Made by a program: the position numbers and the translations under genes. Below are positions 35,860 to 44,969 of a DNA stretch of 64,000 bases, one piece after another. This DNA is from Caldilineaceae bacterium. GTDB lineage: Bacteria > Chloroflexota > Anaerolineae > Caldilineales > Caldilineaceae. The notes below the pieces were generated by a model. That model was given only the letters and a program-made list of their open reading frames with translations, was not told the DNA's origin and ran no database searches. The stretch spans positions 1 through 64,000 of the forward strand of contig JALHQH010000034.1 in the NCBI GenBank assembly GCA_022842065.1, in the 5' to 3' direction. Every line of letters begins with the position of its first letter. Within the stretch, counting starts at the first letter, position 1.

Positions 35860-37155
35860 ATGGTAACTAGTAAAAGACATTTTCTGTCGTTGTTCTGTTG
35901 GGCAAGTATCATTTTTGTGTTGTTTGGCTGTGTGGCGCCCGCGGCACCGGGCAACGCACCCGCCGGCGGTGAAGCACAAAGCACAGGTAGCACAGGTGGT
36001 GAAATCGTCATGTGGCGTTTCCCCCTGATGGATGATCAGGATCAAGAAACCAAAATCTGGGATGGGCTGATCGCCTCGTTTAAAGAGACTCACCCCGATG
36101 TGTCGATCACAATCGAAGCGCAGCCTTGGGATGATCGCCGGCAGAAGCTACTCTCGGCCATCGGCAGCGGGCGCGGGCCGGATCTCTTCTACATTAACCC
36201 TGACATGATCTCGCTTTTTGCCAATAGCGGCGCGATTGTGCCGATCTCGGACTTTGTCACTGAAGAAGAGTTGGCGAAATACAACCCCGGCACCCTGATT
36301 CCGTGGGAAGGCAAACTCTATGGGCTGCCGATTCTGCAGAATTCGATTGTTCACATTTACAACACGGATCTGGTCGCCTCGATTGGTCTGGACCCCACCA
36401 AATTACCGACAACGATTGAAGAATTTGAGCAATGGGCCACGACCGCCAAGGAAAATGATCTCTTTATCAGCACCTGGTCGGGCAATACGGCCACCTCTGG
36501 CCTGACCGCGCTGATCTGGCAGTTTGGCGGCGAAGTCTACGATACAGAAGGCAACGTGATTATCAACAGCCCAGAAACCGTTGCGGCCATGACCTTCCTC
36601 AAGAAGATGTATGACGAAGGCTGGATTCCGCCCGATTCGGTCACCGGCGGCGATGAGGTTGGTACGGAGTTGTTCCGTGCACAAAAAGTGTTGGCGATCT
36701 TGATCGATGGCAACCGCTTCTATGGCTCACAAGAGACCTTTATCGACAATTTTGCATGGGCCTTTGGGCCGATCCTGAGCGGCAAACGCCAAGTGACGAG
36801 TGGCACCGTCGGCTCCTATGCCGTCAGCGCTAATGCCGAATCCCCGGAACTGGTGGTGGCCTGGATCAAGCATGTCACCGACAGTGCCAACTCGGTCATG
36901 CTTAACAAGACGGTGGGCTACTTGCCGCCGTTGAAAGATGCGCCCACCTACTACGAAGGGGAGGAAGGCTTCCAAACGCTGCTGGAACGCGCTTCCCATG
37001 TGCAGGTCGATCCGATCTTCCCTTCTTCCAGCCAGGCATATTCGATTCTGGCCGAAGAAGCGCAGGCGATCATGACCGGCGCCAAGACACCGGAAGAAGG
37101 CGTACAATCAATGCAGGACCGCATTGAGAAAGCTAAGGCGGAAGTCGCGCAGTAA
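35860..37155 (+). CDS. Sugar ABC transporter substrate-binding lipoprotein (family 1)
   Basis: A 431-residue extracellular solute-binding protein for carbohydrate uptake (PF01547/PF13416). The signal peptide ends in lipobox LFGC (Cys24), then a Pro/Gly/Ala linker and a two-lobe fold with ASFKETHPDVSITIEAQPWD and GRGPDLFYINPDM. AAAGGA lies 9 bases before ATG 35860; a GTG one codon earlier is less likely. A large palindromic array separates it from the permease genes, which may let the receptor be made in excess. Confidence 0.9.
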   Translation: MVTSKRHFLSLFCWASIIFVLFGCVAPAAPGNAPAGGEAQSTGSTGGEIVMWRFPLMDDQDQETKIWDGLIASFKETHPDVSITIEAQPWDDRRQKLLSAIGSGRGPDLFYINPDMISLFANSGAIVPISDFVTEEELAKYNPGTLIPWEGKLYGLPILQNSIVHIYNTDLVASIGLDPTKLPTTIEEFEQWATTAKENDLFISTWSGNTATSGLTALIWQFGGEVYDTEGNVIINSPETVAAMTFLKKMYDEGWIPPDSVTGGDEVGTELFRAQKVLAILIDGNRFYGSQETFIDNFAWAFGPILSGKRQVTSGTVGSYAVSANAESPELVVAWIKHVTDSANSVMLNKTVGYLPPLKDAPTYYEGEEGFQTLLERASHVQVDPIFPSSSQAYSILAEEAQAIMTGAKTPEEGVQSMQDRIEKAKAEVAQ

Positions 37156-37160
37156 ATGTA

Positions 37161-37279
37161 AGGTGACAAGGTGACAGGATGACAGGGTGACAGGATGACA
37201 GGATGACAAGGTGATTGAGCTTGTCGAAATCACCTTGTCACCTTGTCACCTTGTCACCCTGTCATCTTGTCATCCTGTC
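37161..37279. repeat. Large hairpin built from 8-bp tandem units
   Basis: The left arm is six or more tandem octamers (ggtgaca[a/g], gatgaca[a/g]). The right arm is the reverse complement series (ttgtcacc, ctgtcatc), around the centre ttgagcttgtcgaaatc. The 119-bp structure occupies nearly the whole gap between the binding-protein and permease genes. It could stabilise the upstream message or reduce read-through. Both arms can also slip in length. Confidence 0.85.
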
Positions 37280-37304
37280 GTCCGTTATATAGAAAGGGAA
37301 GCGC

Positions 37305-38264
37305 ATGAATTCTCCAGCCCAACTTGGGCGCACTGGGGCGCGGCCGGCCCATCACCCCCAGGGCAAGCGTTCCTGGCTAAAGCGGGTGGGGCATGAATGG
37401 AAACGCAATCGCTTTGCTTATATAGTGATGGTGCCAGTGCTAGTGCATTTTTTGCTCTTTGAATTTGGACCGTTTGTCTTTAGCTTTGTGCTGACCTTTA
37501 TGAATTGGAAATTGGTGGGGACGCCACAGTTTGTCGGGCTGGCCAACTGGCGCGATTCATTTGCGGATCCACTGGTCTGGCAGGCGTTGCGCAATACAAC
37601 ATTATTTGCCCTCTACTATGTGGTCCCAACCATTCTGTTGGCGTTTTGCATGGCGTTGATCATTAATACTGGTGTGCGTGGTGCCAAGGTTTTTAAGACG
37701 CTGGTGCTGATGCCCTTTGTCACCTCTGGCGTGATCATCGCCGGCATCTGGCAATATATCTTCAAGGGGTCAGAGAGCGGCTTGTTCAATGTGTTGCTGA
37801 GTTGGTTCAGTATTCCGCCGCGGATTTACTTTTCTGACCCGCAACTAGCGATGTTGGTGTTGGCGGCGTTGAGTGTGTTTCGGGTTTCCGGCTATCTGAT
37901 GATCTATTATCTGGCCGGTTTGCAGTCGATTCCCCCGTATCTCTATGAAGCAGCGGATATCGACGGCGCCACCGCGTGGCAGAAAACCTGGTATATTACG
38001 ATCCCGTTGCTCAAACCAATCCATTTCTTTGTCGCCATTATCGCGACGATCAGCGCATTTCAAGTCTTTGAGCAGATGTTTGTCATTACAAAGGGCGGGC
38101 CCGCCTTTGCCACGACGACGATTGTCTATTATCTCTACCAGATGGGTTTTAACATGCTGCGGTTGGGTTATGCTTCGGTGGTTGCCTTTATTCTTTTTGT
38201 TGTGATCTTTGTGCTTTCCCTGATTCAACGCAGGTACTTGGGCAAGGAAGTGAGCTATTACTAA
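37305..38264 (+). CDS. Sugar ABC transporter permease (MalF type)
   Basis: A 319-residue inner-membrane permease with six main hydrophobic segments after a basic N-terminus. The cytoplasmic EAA coupling loop is clear: EAADIDGATAWQKTWYITIP near residues 213-232. It pairs with the MalG-type permease whose ATG overlaps its stop codon by one base (TAATG), and with the binding protein upstream. No ATPase gene is nearby, so a shared MsmK/UgpC-type ATPase elsewhere in the genome is expected. Confidence 0.92.
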   Translation: MNSPAQLGRTGARPAHHPQGKRSWLKRVGHEWKRNRFAYIVMVPVLVHFLLFEFGPFVFSFVLTFMNWKLVGTPQFVGLANWRDSFADPLVWQALRNTTLFALYYVVPTILLAFCMALIINTGVRGAKVFKTLVLMPFVTSGVIIAGIWQYIFKGSESGLFNVLLSWFSIPPRIYFSDPQLAMLVLAALSVFRVSGYLMIYYLAGLQSIPPYLYEAADIDGATAWQKTWYITIPLLKPIHFFVAIIATISAFQVFEQMFVITKGGPAFATTTIVYYLYQMGFNMLRLGYASVVAFILFVVIFVLSLIQRRYLGKEVSYY

Positions 38265-39106
38265 TGAATGATGATGCACCGGCGATGCCCCAACGATTGT
38301 CCCTGACCGCCAAAATGTTGCTGACCCTGCTCATGATTGGGTTGGGCGTGGCTTACTTGACCCCCTTTACGCTGATGGCGTTGGGTTCTTTGCGCGAATC
38401 GATCGCCTTTATTCCCGACCTGCGCTATATGTTCTCAGAGATGTCATTCGCCAATTTTACGTATATTATCGGTCGCAACCAGTTTCCGCGCTGGTTTCTG
38501 AACTCGGTGATCTTTTCCGTCATACCGGTGATCGCCCAGTCGATTTTCTGCACGCTGATCGGCTATGTGTTGGCGCGCCGCGACTTCGTTGGCAAAAATG
38601 TCATTTTTATGCTGATGTTAGCGATGGTCATGATCCCGACGCAGTTGATGGTCATTCCCCAGTATATTTTGTTTGATCGCCTGAACTGGATCGACCAATA
38701 TTGGGCGATCCTGGTGCCGGACTTATGGGCGGTGATCGGCGTCTTCTTTGCGCGCCAATATATGCAGACCATCCCACGCGAGATCGATGAAGCGGCGAGT
38801 ATGGATGGTGCCGGCGATTGGCAGATCTTCTTTCGCCTGATCATGCCATTGGCCGCGCCGGCGATTGCCACCATTGCGACCTTTCGCTTTATCTGGAACT
38901 GGAATGATCTCTTCCGTCCGCTGATCTTTATGCTCTCCGAGCGTATGTTTCCGCTTTCGGTGGGGCTGGCGGCGCTCTACTCGCTTCAGGGCAACTTTGG
39001 CATCCAGATGGCAGCAGCAACGTTGGCCTTTTTCCCTACCTTTCTCACCTTTCTTTTCTTCCAGCGTTACTTCACGCAAGGCGTGCAAATGAGCGGCATT
39101 AAATGA
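38264..39106 (+). CDS. Sugar ABC transporter permease (MalG type)
   Basis: A 280-residue permease, partner of the preceding protein, with six hydrophobic segments and the EAA loop DEAASMDGAGDWQIFFRLIM near residues 175-194. Its stop overlaps the next gene's start (ATGA), so translation of the importer is coupled to the following amidohydrolase genes. The imported sugar or sugar acid is therefore probably a substrate of those enzymes. Confidence 0.92.
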   Translation: MNDDAPAMPQRLSLTAKMLLTLLMIGLGVAYLTPFTLMALGSLRESIAFIPDLRYMFSEMSFANFTYIIGRNQFPRWFLNSVIFSVIPVIAQSIFCTLIGYVLARRDFVGKNVIFMLMLAMVMIPTQLMVIPQYILFDRLNWIDQYWAILVPDLWAVIGVFFARQYMQTIPREIDEAASMDGAGDWQIFFRLIMPLAAPAIATIATFRFIWNWNDLFRPLIFMLSERMFPLSVGLAALYSLQGNFGIQMAAATLAFFPTFLTFLFFQRYFTQGVQMSGIK

Positions 39107-39882
39107 GTATGACCATGAAGATCATCGATATGCATGTCCACCACACCTGGGCAGACCCGGCCGAGCCGCCTTGGGCACTGATCGAAGAGACCTTGACCTT
39201 GGCGCAACAATGTGGCATTGCCAAAGTGGGCCTGTTAGGCACCTATAGTTTTCATGGCTATGACCCGACGCCGGAAGGGATTCGCGATTGTAACACCCAT
39301 GCCGCGCTCATTGTCGAACGCTACCCAGACCAAGCGTACTCGTTCTGCTATCTCAACCCCGCCCATGATCCCGCCTTCATTCGGGCCGAGTTGGATCGCT
39401 GTGTGGGCGACTATGGGATGAAGGGCATTAAGCTGTGGATTGCGGTGAACGCGCGCGACCCGCGCCTGGATGTTGTGATGGAGGGGGCGCGTCGCCACCA
39501 CCTGCCGGTCTTGCATCACGCCTGGTATAAATCCACCGGCTATGTCTACAATGAATCAACCCCGGCTGATGTGCGCGAGCTGGCGCTACGCTTTCCCGAT
39601 GTGCCGGTTATCATGGCCCATCTCAACGGCTGTGGCGTGCGTGGCGTGCTGGACATTAAGGATCTGCCCAATGTCTATATCGATACCTCCGGTTCGCAAC
39701 CCGATGCCGGTTTTACTGAATTTGCGGTAGAACAACTGGGGGCCGAACGCATTCTCTTTGGCTCGGATGCGCCAATTCGTGACTATGTAGTGCAATTAGC
39801 CAAGGTTACCGGTGCTAGGATTAGCGACAGTGCGCGCCAACAAATTCTGGGTGGCAATGCGATCCGGCTATTAAAATTATGA
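39103..39882 (+). CDS. Amidohydrolase family protein (TIM-barrel, PF04909 type)
   Basis: A 259-residue amidohydrolase-2 type TIM barrel. Metal-site residues are in IIDMHVHHTW near the N-terminus, VLHHAWY mid-protein, VIMAHLNG and the terminal Asp in LFGSDAP. Members hydrolyse lactones or decarboxylate aromatic and sugar acids. The gene overlaps both neighbours (ATGA junctions), placing it firmly in the importer operon. Three in-frame ATGs lie within the first five codons; the first is used here. Confidence 0.8.
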   Translation: MSMTMKIIDMHVHHTWADPAEPPWALIEETLTLAQQCGIAKVGLLGTYSFHGYDPTPEGIRDCNTHAALIVERYPDQAYSFCYLNPAHDPAFIRAELDRCVGDYGMKGIKLWIAVNARDPRLDVVMEGARRHHLPVLHHAWYKSTGYVYNESTPADVRELALRFPDVPVIMAHLNGCGVRGVLDIKDLPNVYIDTSGSQPDAGFTEFAVEQLGAERILFGSDAPIRDYVVQLAKVTGARISDSARQQILGGNAIRLLKL

Positions 39883-40652
39883 GCGAGGCAAGCATGATCG
39901 ACGCTGACGTGCTGGTGGGTCACTACCCCTTTCGCCCCTTTCCCCATCCCAGCCATGATCCAGACCGACTCAAGGAGTATCTACAGGCAAAGGGGATTAC
40001 GCGCGCCTGCTTGGCGTCGCTGCACGCCGTCTTCTACGCCGATCCCCAGCAAGGTAATGCTGAACTCTTCCCTCAGATTGCCGGCGATGCGTTCTTTTTA
40101 CCCGTGGGTACGATCAACCCCACGCTGCACAACTGGCGTGACACCTTGGCCCGCTGTGTCGAAGTCTATGGCTGTCGGTTGGTGCGCTTGCTGCCCAACT
40201 ACCACCTGTACAGTCTAGCTGATGGCTGTGTGGCTGATTTTCTGGATGAAGCCCAGCATCGCCGAGTCGTTGTGTCTATTGTCAAACGACTGGAAGACGA
40301 ACGGATGCATCACCTGTTGATGAAAGTGCCTGGGGTGGAAAACCGTGAAATCAGCGCTTTGGCCCAACGCTATCCCCACCCGCTGCTCATCCAGTCGGCC
40401 TATTTTCAGGAGATCAAAGAACTAGCTGTTGCTGCTTCTCAACTTTACTTTGACATTGCCTTTGCCGAAACCATGAATACACTGCAGCGCCTTGTTGAGA
40501 CGGTCGCGGCTGACCGTCTGCTCTTTAGCACCCATACGCCCTTCTTCTACCCGGAAGCCGCCATCGGCAAAGTGGAGCGTTGGGCGACAAGCGCGGAACA
40601 GCGCCAACAAGTTTACCGCGGCACATTGGCACAACTTTTAGCCGCAACCTAA
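39879..40652 (+). CDS. Amidohydrolase-like TIM-barrel protein, degenerate metal site
   Basis: A 257-residue protein with the overall layout of the preceding amidohydrolase (DADVLVGHYPFRPFP at the start, RLVRLLPNYHLY, LLFSTHTPFFYPEAA near the end). Several metal ligands are missing: DxHxH reads DADVLVGHYPF, and the final Asp is replaced in STHTPF. It is coupled to the upstream gene by an ATGA overlap. It is probably a partner or divergent paralogue rather than an identical enzyme, and may bind without hydrolysing. Confidence 0.65.
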   Translation: MSEASMIDADVLVGHYPFRPFPHPSHDPDRLKEYLQAKGITRACLASLHAVFYADPQQGNAELFPQIAGDAFFLPVGTINPTLHNWRDTLARCVEVYGCRLVRLLPNYHLYSLADGCVADFLDEAQHRRVVVSIVKRLEDERMHHLLMKVPGVENREISALAQRYPHPLLIQSAYFQEIKELAVAASQLYFDIAFAETMNTLQRLVETVAADRLLFSTHTPFFYPEAAIGKVERWATSAEQRQQVYRGTLAQLLAAT

Positions 40653-40691
40653 GTCCCGTAGGGACGGGGTCACCAATCGAAAGACAAACTT

Positions 40692-41444
40692 ATGCCAAAC
40701 AACCAAAGTCTGACCCCGGAAGAACTTTTCCTCTTTCAGCACAACGGTTACTTGTTGCTTCCCCAAGCGCTTGAGTCGTCTCTGGTTAAAGATCTCCGCT
40801 CAACCATTTTGTATCATGCCGACGCCCGCATTGCCCCCATTGTCTGCGAAGATCCTGACCGCCCCGGCCAGCCGATGAAGGGCGATCGGCCTGGTGCCCG
40901 TGTCTTGCGGCTTTCCAAGGTTATTGGGCGCGATCCGATTTTCTGGACAGCAGCCAGCGCCCCACGCCTGGTAGCCACCTTGACCCAACTGCTTGAACCC
41001 AATGTGGAAGTGGTGTTAAACCGCCACAACCATGCCACTCTCCGTCCGCCCGGCGCGGCGCAACTGGAATGGCATCGCGATGTCGCCAACTGGAGCCGCC
41101 CGATTATCACTGCCATTTTCTACCTGGAAGATGCCACCATTGAAAGTGGCTGCACCTATGTGATTCCGGGCAGTCAGCACATGTTGGCGTACCACGGTAT
41201 GTTAAGTGGTCATGGTCGGCTAGAGACGTTGGGCCGTTTGGGCCAACAGGCCGTTCCCATCTTGGCGCCGGCGGGGGATGTATTGCTCATGCACGGCCTG
41301 GTGCTGCACAGTGCCGGTGCTAATCGTTCCAACGCATCGCGTATGTCAATGACCCTGGGCTATCATGCTGCCGACGAACTGGGCGCCGGCGAGGAGCCGC
41401 AAAAACGGCTGGTTGCCGGTGAACGTATTTTGCGACACAATTGA
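40692..41444 (+). CDS. Phytanoyl-CoA dioxygenase (PhyH) family protein
   Basis: A 250-residue Fe(II)/2-oxoglutarate-dependent oxygenase. The facial triad is visible as HRD in LEWHRDVANWSR and a distal His in LMHGLVLHSAGANRSN, where the Arg for 2-oxoglutarate follows. Such enzymes hydroxylate unactivated carbons of small molecules. It follows the two amidohydrolases by 39 bp and precedes the nitrilase gene. A second PhyH protein is at 47260-48099. Confidence 0.85.
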   Translation: MPNNQSLTPEELFLFQHNGYLLLPQALESSLVKDLRSTILYHADARIAPIVCEDPDRPGQPMKGDRPGARVLRLSKVIGRDPIFWTAASAPRLVATLTQLLEPNVEVVLNRHNHATLRPPGAAQLEWHRDVANWSRPIITAIFYLEDATIESGCTYVIPGSQHMLAYHGMLSGHGRLETLGRLGQQAVPILAPAGDVLLMHGLVLHSAGANRSNASRMSMTLGYHAADELGAGEEPQKRLVAGERILRHN

Positions 41445-41515
41445 ACTGACAAGATGCCAAGATGAAAGGATGCCAAGATGATCCGCTTGTTCAATACCTT
41501 GCTAAAGGAGGCACT

Positions 41516-42436
41516 ATGACCCGTAACGTTACGATTGCCGCCATTCAGTTGCCGGTGTGGAGTGAGGGTGAGACCGATGTACAACGCAAGCGCTTTCGCG
41601 TGGAAGCAATTATGCATTGGCTGGAAGAGGCGGGCAAAGCCAAGGCCGACCTCGCTTGTTTAGGCGAAACCTGCACGGGGGAGATCGAAGTCGAAGATGC
41701 GCTTACCGGCCCGACGACACGTATGGTGCAAAAATTGGCTGGCCATTATAAAATGCACATCGTCCTGCCGCTGCACGCCAGGGTGAATGGCATTCTGCGC
41801 AATACCGCACTGATCATCAACGATCAAGGGCAGATTGTTGGGCGCTATGACAAAGTTCATCCAACGCGCCGCGAATTGCGCGATGGCGTCATCCCCGGCA
41901 GCGACTTTCCCATCTTTGACCTGGCCTTTGGTCGGCTCGGCGTCTGCATCTGTCACGACCTGAGTTTTCCTGAAAGTACACGGGTGCTGGGCGTGCGCGG
42001 TGCCGAAATCATTGTCTGGCCCACCTATTGGAGCGGCTGGGGCGATGACCTCTGTTATGCCGTGATCAAAAGCCGGGCCGTTGACAACGCGGCTTGGCTG
42101 GTCAACACCACTTTTGGCATTGAAAGCCACAAAGCTTGGCGTCCGGGGATGATCCTGGGGCGCAGTGGCGTCATCGGGCCGGATGGGCAGATTCTCTCGA
42201 ATGCCGGGCGCTATGTCGGCCTATCGCTCTGCACCATCGACCTGGATCACCCACGCATCGCGCACGATTTTTCATTCCCTGGTGACCACGATGCGCGCAC
42301 CTCGATCCTGGCCGACCGCCGGCCAGATGCCTATGGCCCGCTAGTTGATGCCAGTTTGGTCATCCCACCGGCGCCGCCGCCCGGCTTTTATGCCGCTGCT
42401 GCCGCGCCGATTGACGCGGTAACAGTGAGTGGATAA
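41516..42436 (+). CDS. Carbon-nitrogen hydrolase (nitrilase superfamily)
   Basis: A 306-residue amidase/nitrilase-superfamily protein. The triad is seen as Glu in LACLGETCTGE, Lys in GRYDKVHPTRREL and Cys in GVCICHDLSFPE. Start ATG 41516 has AAAGGAGG just upstream; the frame opens 18 codons earlier across a stretch of gatgccaa-type repeats. Cytosolic. It would release ammonia or an amine from an amide or N-carbamoyl compound. With the aminotransferase downstream this suggests the imported compound contains nitrogen. Confidence 0.88.
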   Translation: MTRNVTIAAIQLPVWSEGETDVQRKRFRVEAIMHWLEEAGKAKADLACLGETCTGEIEVEDALTGPTTRMVQKLAGHYKMHIVLPLHARVNGILRNTALIINDQGQIVGRYDKVHPTRRELRDGVIPGSDFPIFDLAFGRLGVCICHDLSFPESTRVLGVRGAEIIVWPTYWSGWGDDLCYAVIKSRAVDNAAWLVNTTFGIESHKAWRPGMILGRSGVIGPDGQILSNAGRYVGLSLCTIDLDHPRIAHDFSFPGDHDARTSILADRRPDAYGPLVDASLVIPPAPPPGFYAAAAAPIDAVTVSG

Positions 42437-42438
42437 GA

Positions 42439-42492
42439 GTGCGTGCTACGTGCTGCGTGAGTTCGGTCGAGATCTCCTCACGTAGCACGCAG
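42439..42492. repeat. Hairpin between nitrilase and aminotransferase genes
   Basis: The arms gtgctacgtgctgcgtgag and ctcacgtagcacgcagc pair imperfectly around a 16-bp loop. It ends right before the AAAAGGAG ribosome-binding site of the next gene, so it may influence message stability or initiation. Confidence 0.65.
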
Positions 42493-42509
42493 CAAAAGGA
42501 GCATAAACT

Positions 42510-43787
42510 TTGGCTACGGTCAACAACTTACCCTTGGGTCGTTCACTTGCCCTCTTTGCGCGGGCGCAACAGCGTATCCCTGGTGGGTCGCAGACTAACA
42601 GCAAGCGGCCCAGCCAATTTGCCTTTGGCGGCTACCCCATCTATGCCGAACGGGGGCAGGGGGGCCGGATTATCGATGTTGACGGCAATGAATATATTGA
42701 TCTGGTGCAGGCGCTTGGCCCTGTGATCTTGGGCTATTGTTACCCGGCGGTCGATACCGCGATTGCCGCCCAACTGGCGCGCGGCATCATCTATGGGCTG
42801 CTGTCGCCGCTGGAGGTGGAATGTGCCGAGTTGATCGGCGAGATCGTTCCTTGCGCCGAGATGGTGCGCTTTTTCAAAGGGGGGGGCGAAGCGACCGCGG
42901 CCGCGGCGCGGGTTGTGCGCGGCTACACCAAGCGCCCGCTGATTCTGAACTGTGGCTACCGCGGTTGGCCCGATGTCTGGTCGGTGCTCAATGGTGATCC
43001 TGGCGTACCCAGCAATTTACAGGGTACGGTCGAAGCATTTGCTGAGTATAATCTGGCCGAGCTACAACACAAGTTTCAGGCTCATCGTGGACAAGTTGCG
43101 GCTGTCTTTCTTGACATTCAGCGGAGCGCCCCACCGGTTGGCTATCTAGCGGCGGTCAAAGAACTCTGTCATACCAACGGGGCGCTCTTGGTCTATGACG
43201 AAATTGTCACCGGTTTTCGGCTGGCCTTGGGTGGGATGCAGGAATATTGTGGCGTCACGCCCGATTTGGCCTGTTTTGCCAAGGCGCTGGCCAATGGCAT
43301 GCCGCTGGCCTGTGTGGCCGGCCGCGCCGAGGTAATGGCTTCTATGCAGGATCGCCTGATCTCGATCACCTATGGTGGTGAGGCACTCTCCTTGGCCGCC
43401 GCCATTGCTTCACTGCGTGAGCTGCGCGATAAAGGCGTGAATGCCTATTTGTGGGAACTTGGCGAGATGCTACAACGGGGCCTCAATCACGCCGCCCAGG
43501 AAGCTGCTATTCCCTTTCATTGTGGTGGTCTTGCCCCGATGACGACGATGACCTTTACCGAAACCGGTGGACAGCCGGACGCGTTGCTGTGGGAATATCT
43601 GCTTCAGGAAATGGCGGTACGGGGCGTACTCTTACGGCGGGGTGGTCTGAACTTTTTAACCTTTAGTCATACCCAAGCCGACCTGGCAATTGTGATTCAA
43701 GCTGCAGCCGAGGTTTTTACCAATTTGCGCAACCTGTGGGGCAGCCCACAGTTAGCCGATGCCGTGAGTGCCCGTAAACAGCGATAA
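42510..43787 (+). CDS. Class-III PLP aminotransferase (glutamate-1-semialdehyde aminomutase-like)
   Basis: A 425-residue PLP enzyme of fold type I. Key parts are FKGGGEATAAAARVVRGYT for phosphate binding, DEIVTGFR with the cofactor-contacting Asp, and the Schiff-base Lys in CFAKALANGMPLA near residue 258. It uses a TTG start supported by AAAAGGAG 7 bases upstream; no nearby ATG fits. Similarity to HemL is at family level only, since the context is catabolic. It would remove or move an amino group in the same pathway as the nitrilase. Confidence 0.87.
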   Translation: MATVNNLPLGRSLALFARAQQRIPGGSQTNSKRPSQFAFGGYPIYAERGQGGRIIDVDGNEYIDLVQALGPVILGYCYPAVDTAIAAQLARGIIYGLLSPLEVECAELIGEIVPCAEMVRFFKGGGEATAAAARVVRGYTKRPLILNCGYRGWPDVWSVLNGDPGVPSNLQGTVEAFAEYNLAELQHKFQAHRGQVAAVFLDIQRSAPPVGYLAAVKELCHTNGALLVYDEIVTGFRLALGGMQEYCGVTPDLACFAKALANGMPLACVAGRAEVMASMQDRLISITYGGEALSLAAAIASLRELRDKGVNAYLWELGEMLQRGLNHAAQEAAIPFHCGGLAPMTTMTFTETGGQPDALLWEYLLQEMAVRGVLLRRGGLNFLTFSHTQADLAIVIQAAAEVFTNLRNLWGSPQLADAVSARKQR

Positions 43788-43805
43788 AAAAATCGAGAGC
43801 AAACC

Positions 43806-44819
43806 ATGTCTACAGATTCACATTTACTAGTGGCGATCCCACCACAACTCTACCGCCAATTGTTTGACAACGCGGCCGACAATGCCCTGCGTGAGTTAGT
43901 CGAAATTACCTTTAACACCGAGGAACGCAATTGGGATTCAACTGAGCTGGCACGCCGGCTGGTCGGTCACGATCTGGTCATCACTGGTTGGGGTACGCCG
44001 ATCTTTACCCCCGAAGTGGTCGCGGCTGCCACTGAGCTCAAGCTCATTGCCCACTCAGCGGGGAGCGTCAAAACGCTGTTGCCGCCGCCGGTCTTTGCCC
44101 AGGGTATCAACGTTACCCATGCGGCCGTGGCGATTGCGCCCGCCGTGGCAGAGATGAGTGTATTGCTGATCTTGCTCTGTCTGCGTCAGGTGCATCGCTT
44201 GGATCGCATTCTCAAGGAAAGCGGCTCATGGGCAGCGACCAAAACAATTGGCATGGGACAAGAGCTGGCCGGCAACCGCGTCGGGGTCGTTGGTGCCGGC
44301 TACACCGGTCGCGAAGTAATCTGGCGCTTAATTGGTTTGCGGGCTGAGGTGTGGGTCTACGATCCCTATCTGTCGGCGGAACGCGCCGCGGCATTGGGCG
44401 TTCACAAAGTGCCCGATCTGGAGACCATTTTCCGTGATTGCCCGATTGTGACGATGCAAGCACCGCCGACGGCTGAAACCAGACATATGGTGGGGGCGCG
44501 CCACTTCAAACTGTTACGGGATGGCGCGATCTTCGTCAATACCTCGCGCTCGCTCACCGTAGACCAAGCGGCCATGCTGGCTGAATTTCAAACTGGGCGT
44601 ATTGTCGGCGCACTCGATGTCTTTGACCAGGAGCCATTACCGGTTGATAGCCCTTTCCTGCGCCTGGAGAACGTGATCACGACGCCCCATGTCGCGGGCG
44701 CTTCGGTGCAAGCGCGCTATCGGCAAGGACAAACCATCGTCGATGAGATTCGCCGTTTTGTTACGGGTGAACCCTTGCGCTATCGCGTGACTGGGGATAT
44801 GTTGGAGACAATGGCCTAA
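43806..44819 (+). CDS. D-isomer-specific 2-hydroxyacid dehydrogenase
   Basis: A 337-residue NAD-dependent dehydrogenase with Rossmann motif GVVGAGYTGR near residues 160-169 and the catalytic set Arg (NTSRSLTVD), Glu (DVFDQEPLP) and His (TTPHVAGAS). It converts 2-hydroxy acids and 2-oxo acids reversibly in the cytosol. It follows the aminotransferase by 18 bp. Together the two could interconvert amino, oxo and hydroxy acids at the end of the pathway. Confidence 0.9.
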   Translation: MSTDSHLLVAIPPQLYRQLFDNAADNALRELVEITFNTEERNWDSTELARRLVGHDLVITGWGTPIFTPEVVAAATELKLIAHSAGSVKTLLPPPVFAQGINVTHAAVAIAPAVAEMSVLLILLCLRQVHRLDRILKESGSWAATKTIGMGQELAGNRVGVVGAGYTGREVIWRLIGLRAEVWVYDPYLSAERAAALGVHKVPDLETIFRDCPIVTMQAPPTAETRHMVGARHFKLLRDGAIFVNTSRSLTVDQAAMLAEFQTGRIVGALDVFDQEPLPVDSPFLRLENVITTPHVAGASVQARYRQGQTIVDEIRRFVTGEPLRYRVTGDMLETMA

Positions 44820-44969
44820 GCGTGGTCGGCAAAACACCGCCGTGGGTCACCAACCGCTGCGCCCTTTTACCCTGGCAGCACGCGGCTGGCTCGTGGCCGA
44901 ACGATGCTTACCGTGGATATAAAATAACCGCTATTTTCTAGGCTCAACTGAAATTCAAGGAGTTGAACC

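Noticed and set aside
37161..37279. Possible CRISPR array from short direct repeats
   Set aside because: Units are 8 bp, without spacers, and the two halves are reverse complements, so it is a hairpin rather than a CRISPR array.
43000..44000. Glutamate-1-semialdehyde aminomutase of heme synthesis
   Set aside because: The fold is the same, but the gene sits in a catabolic operon without other heme genes, so only the family is assigned.
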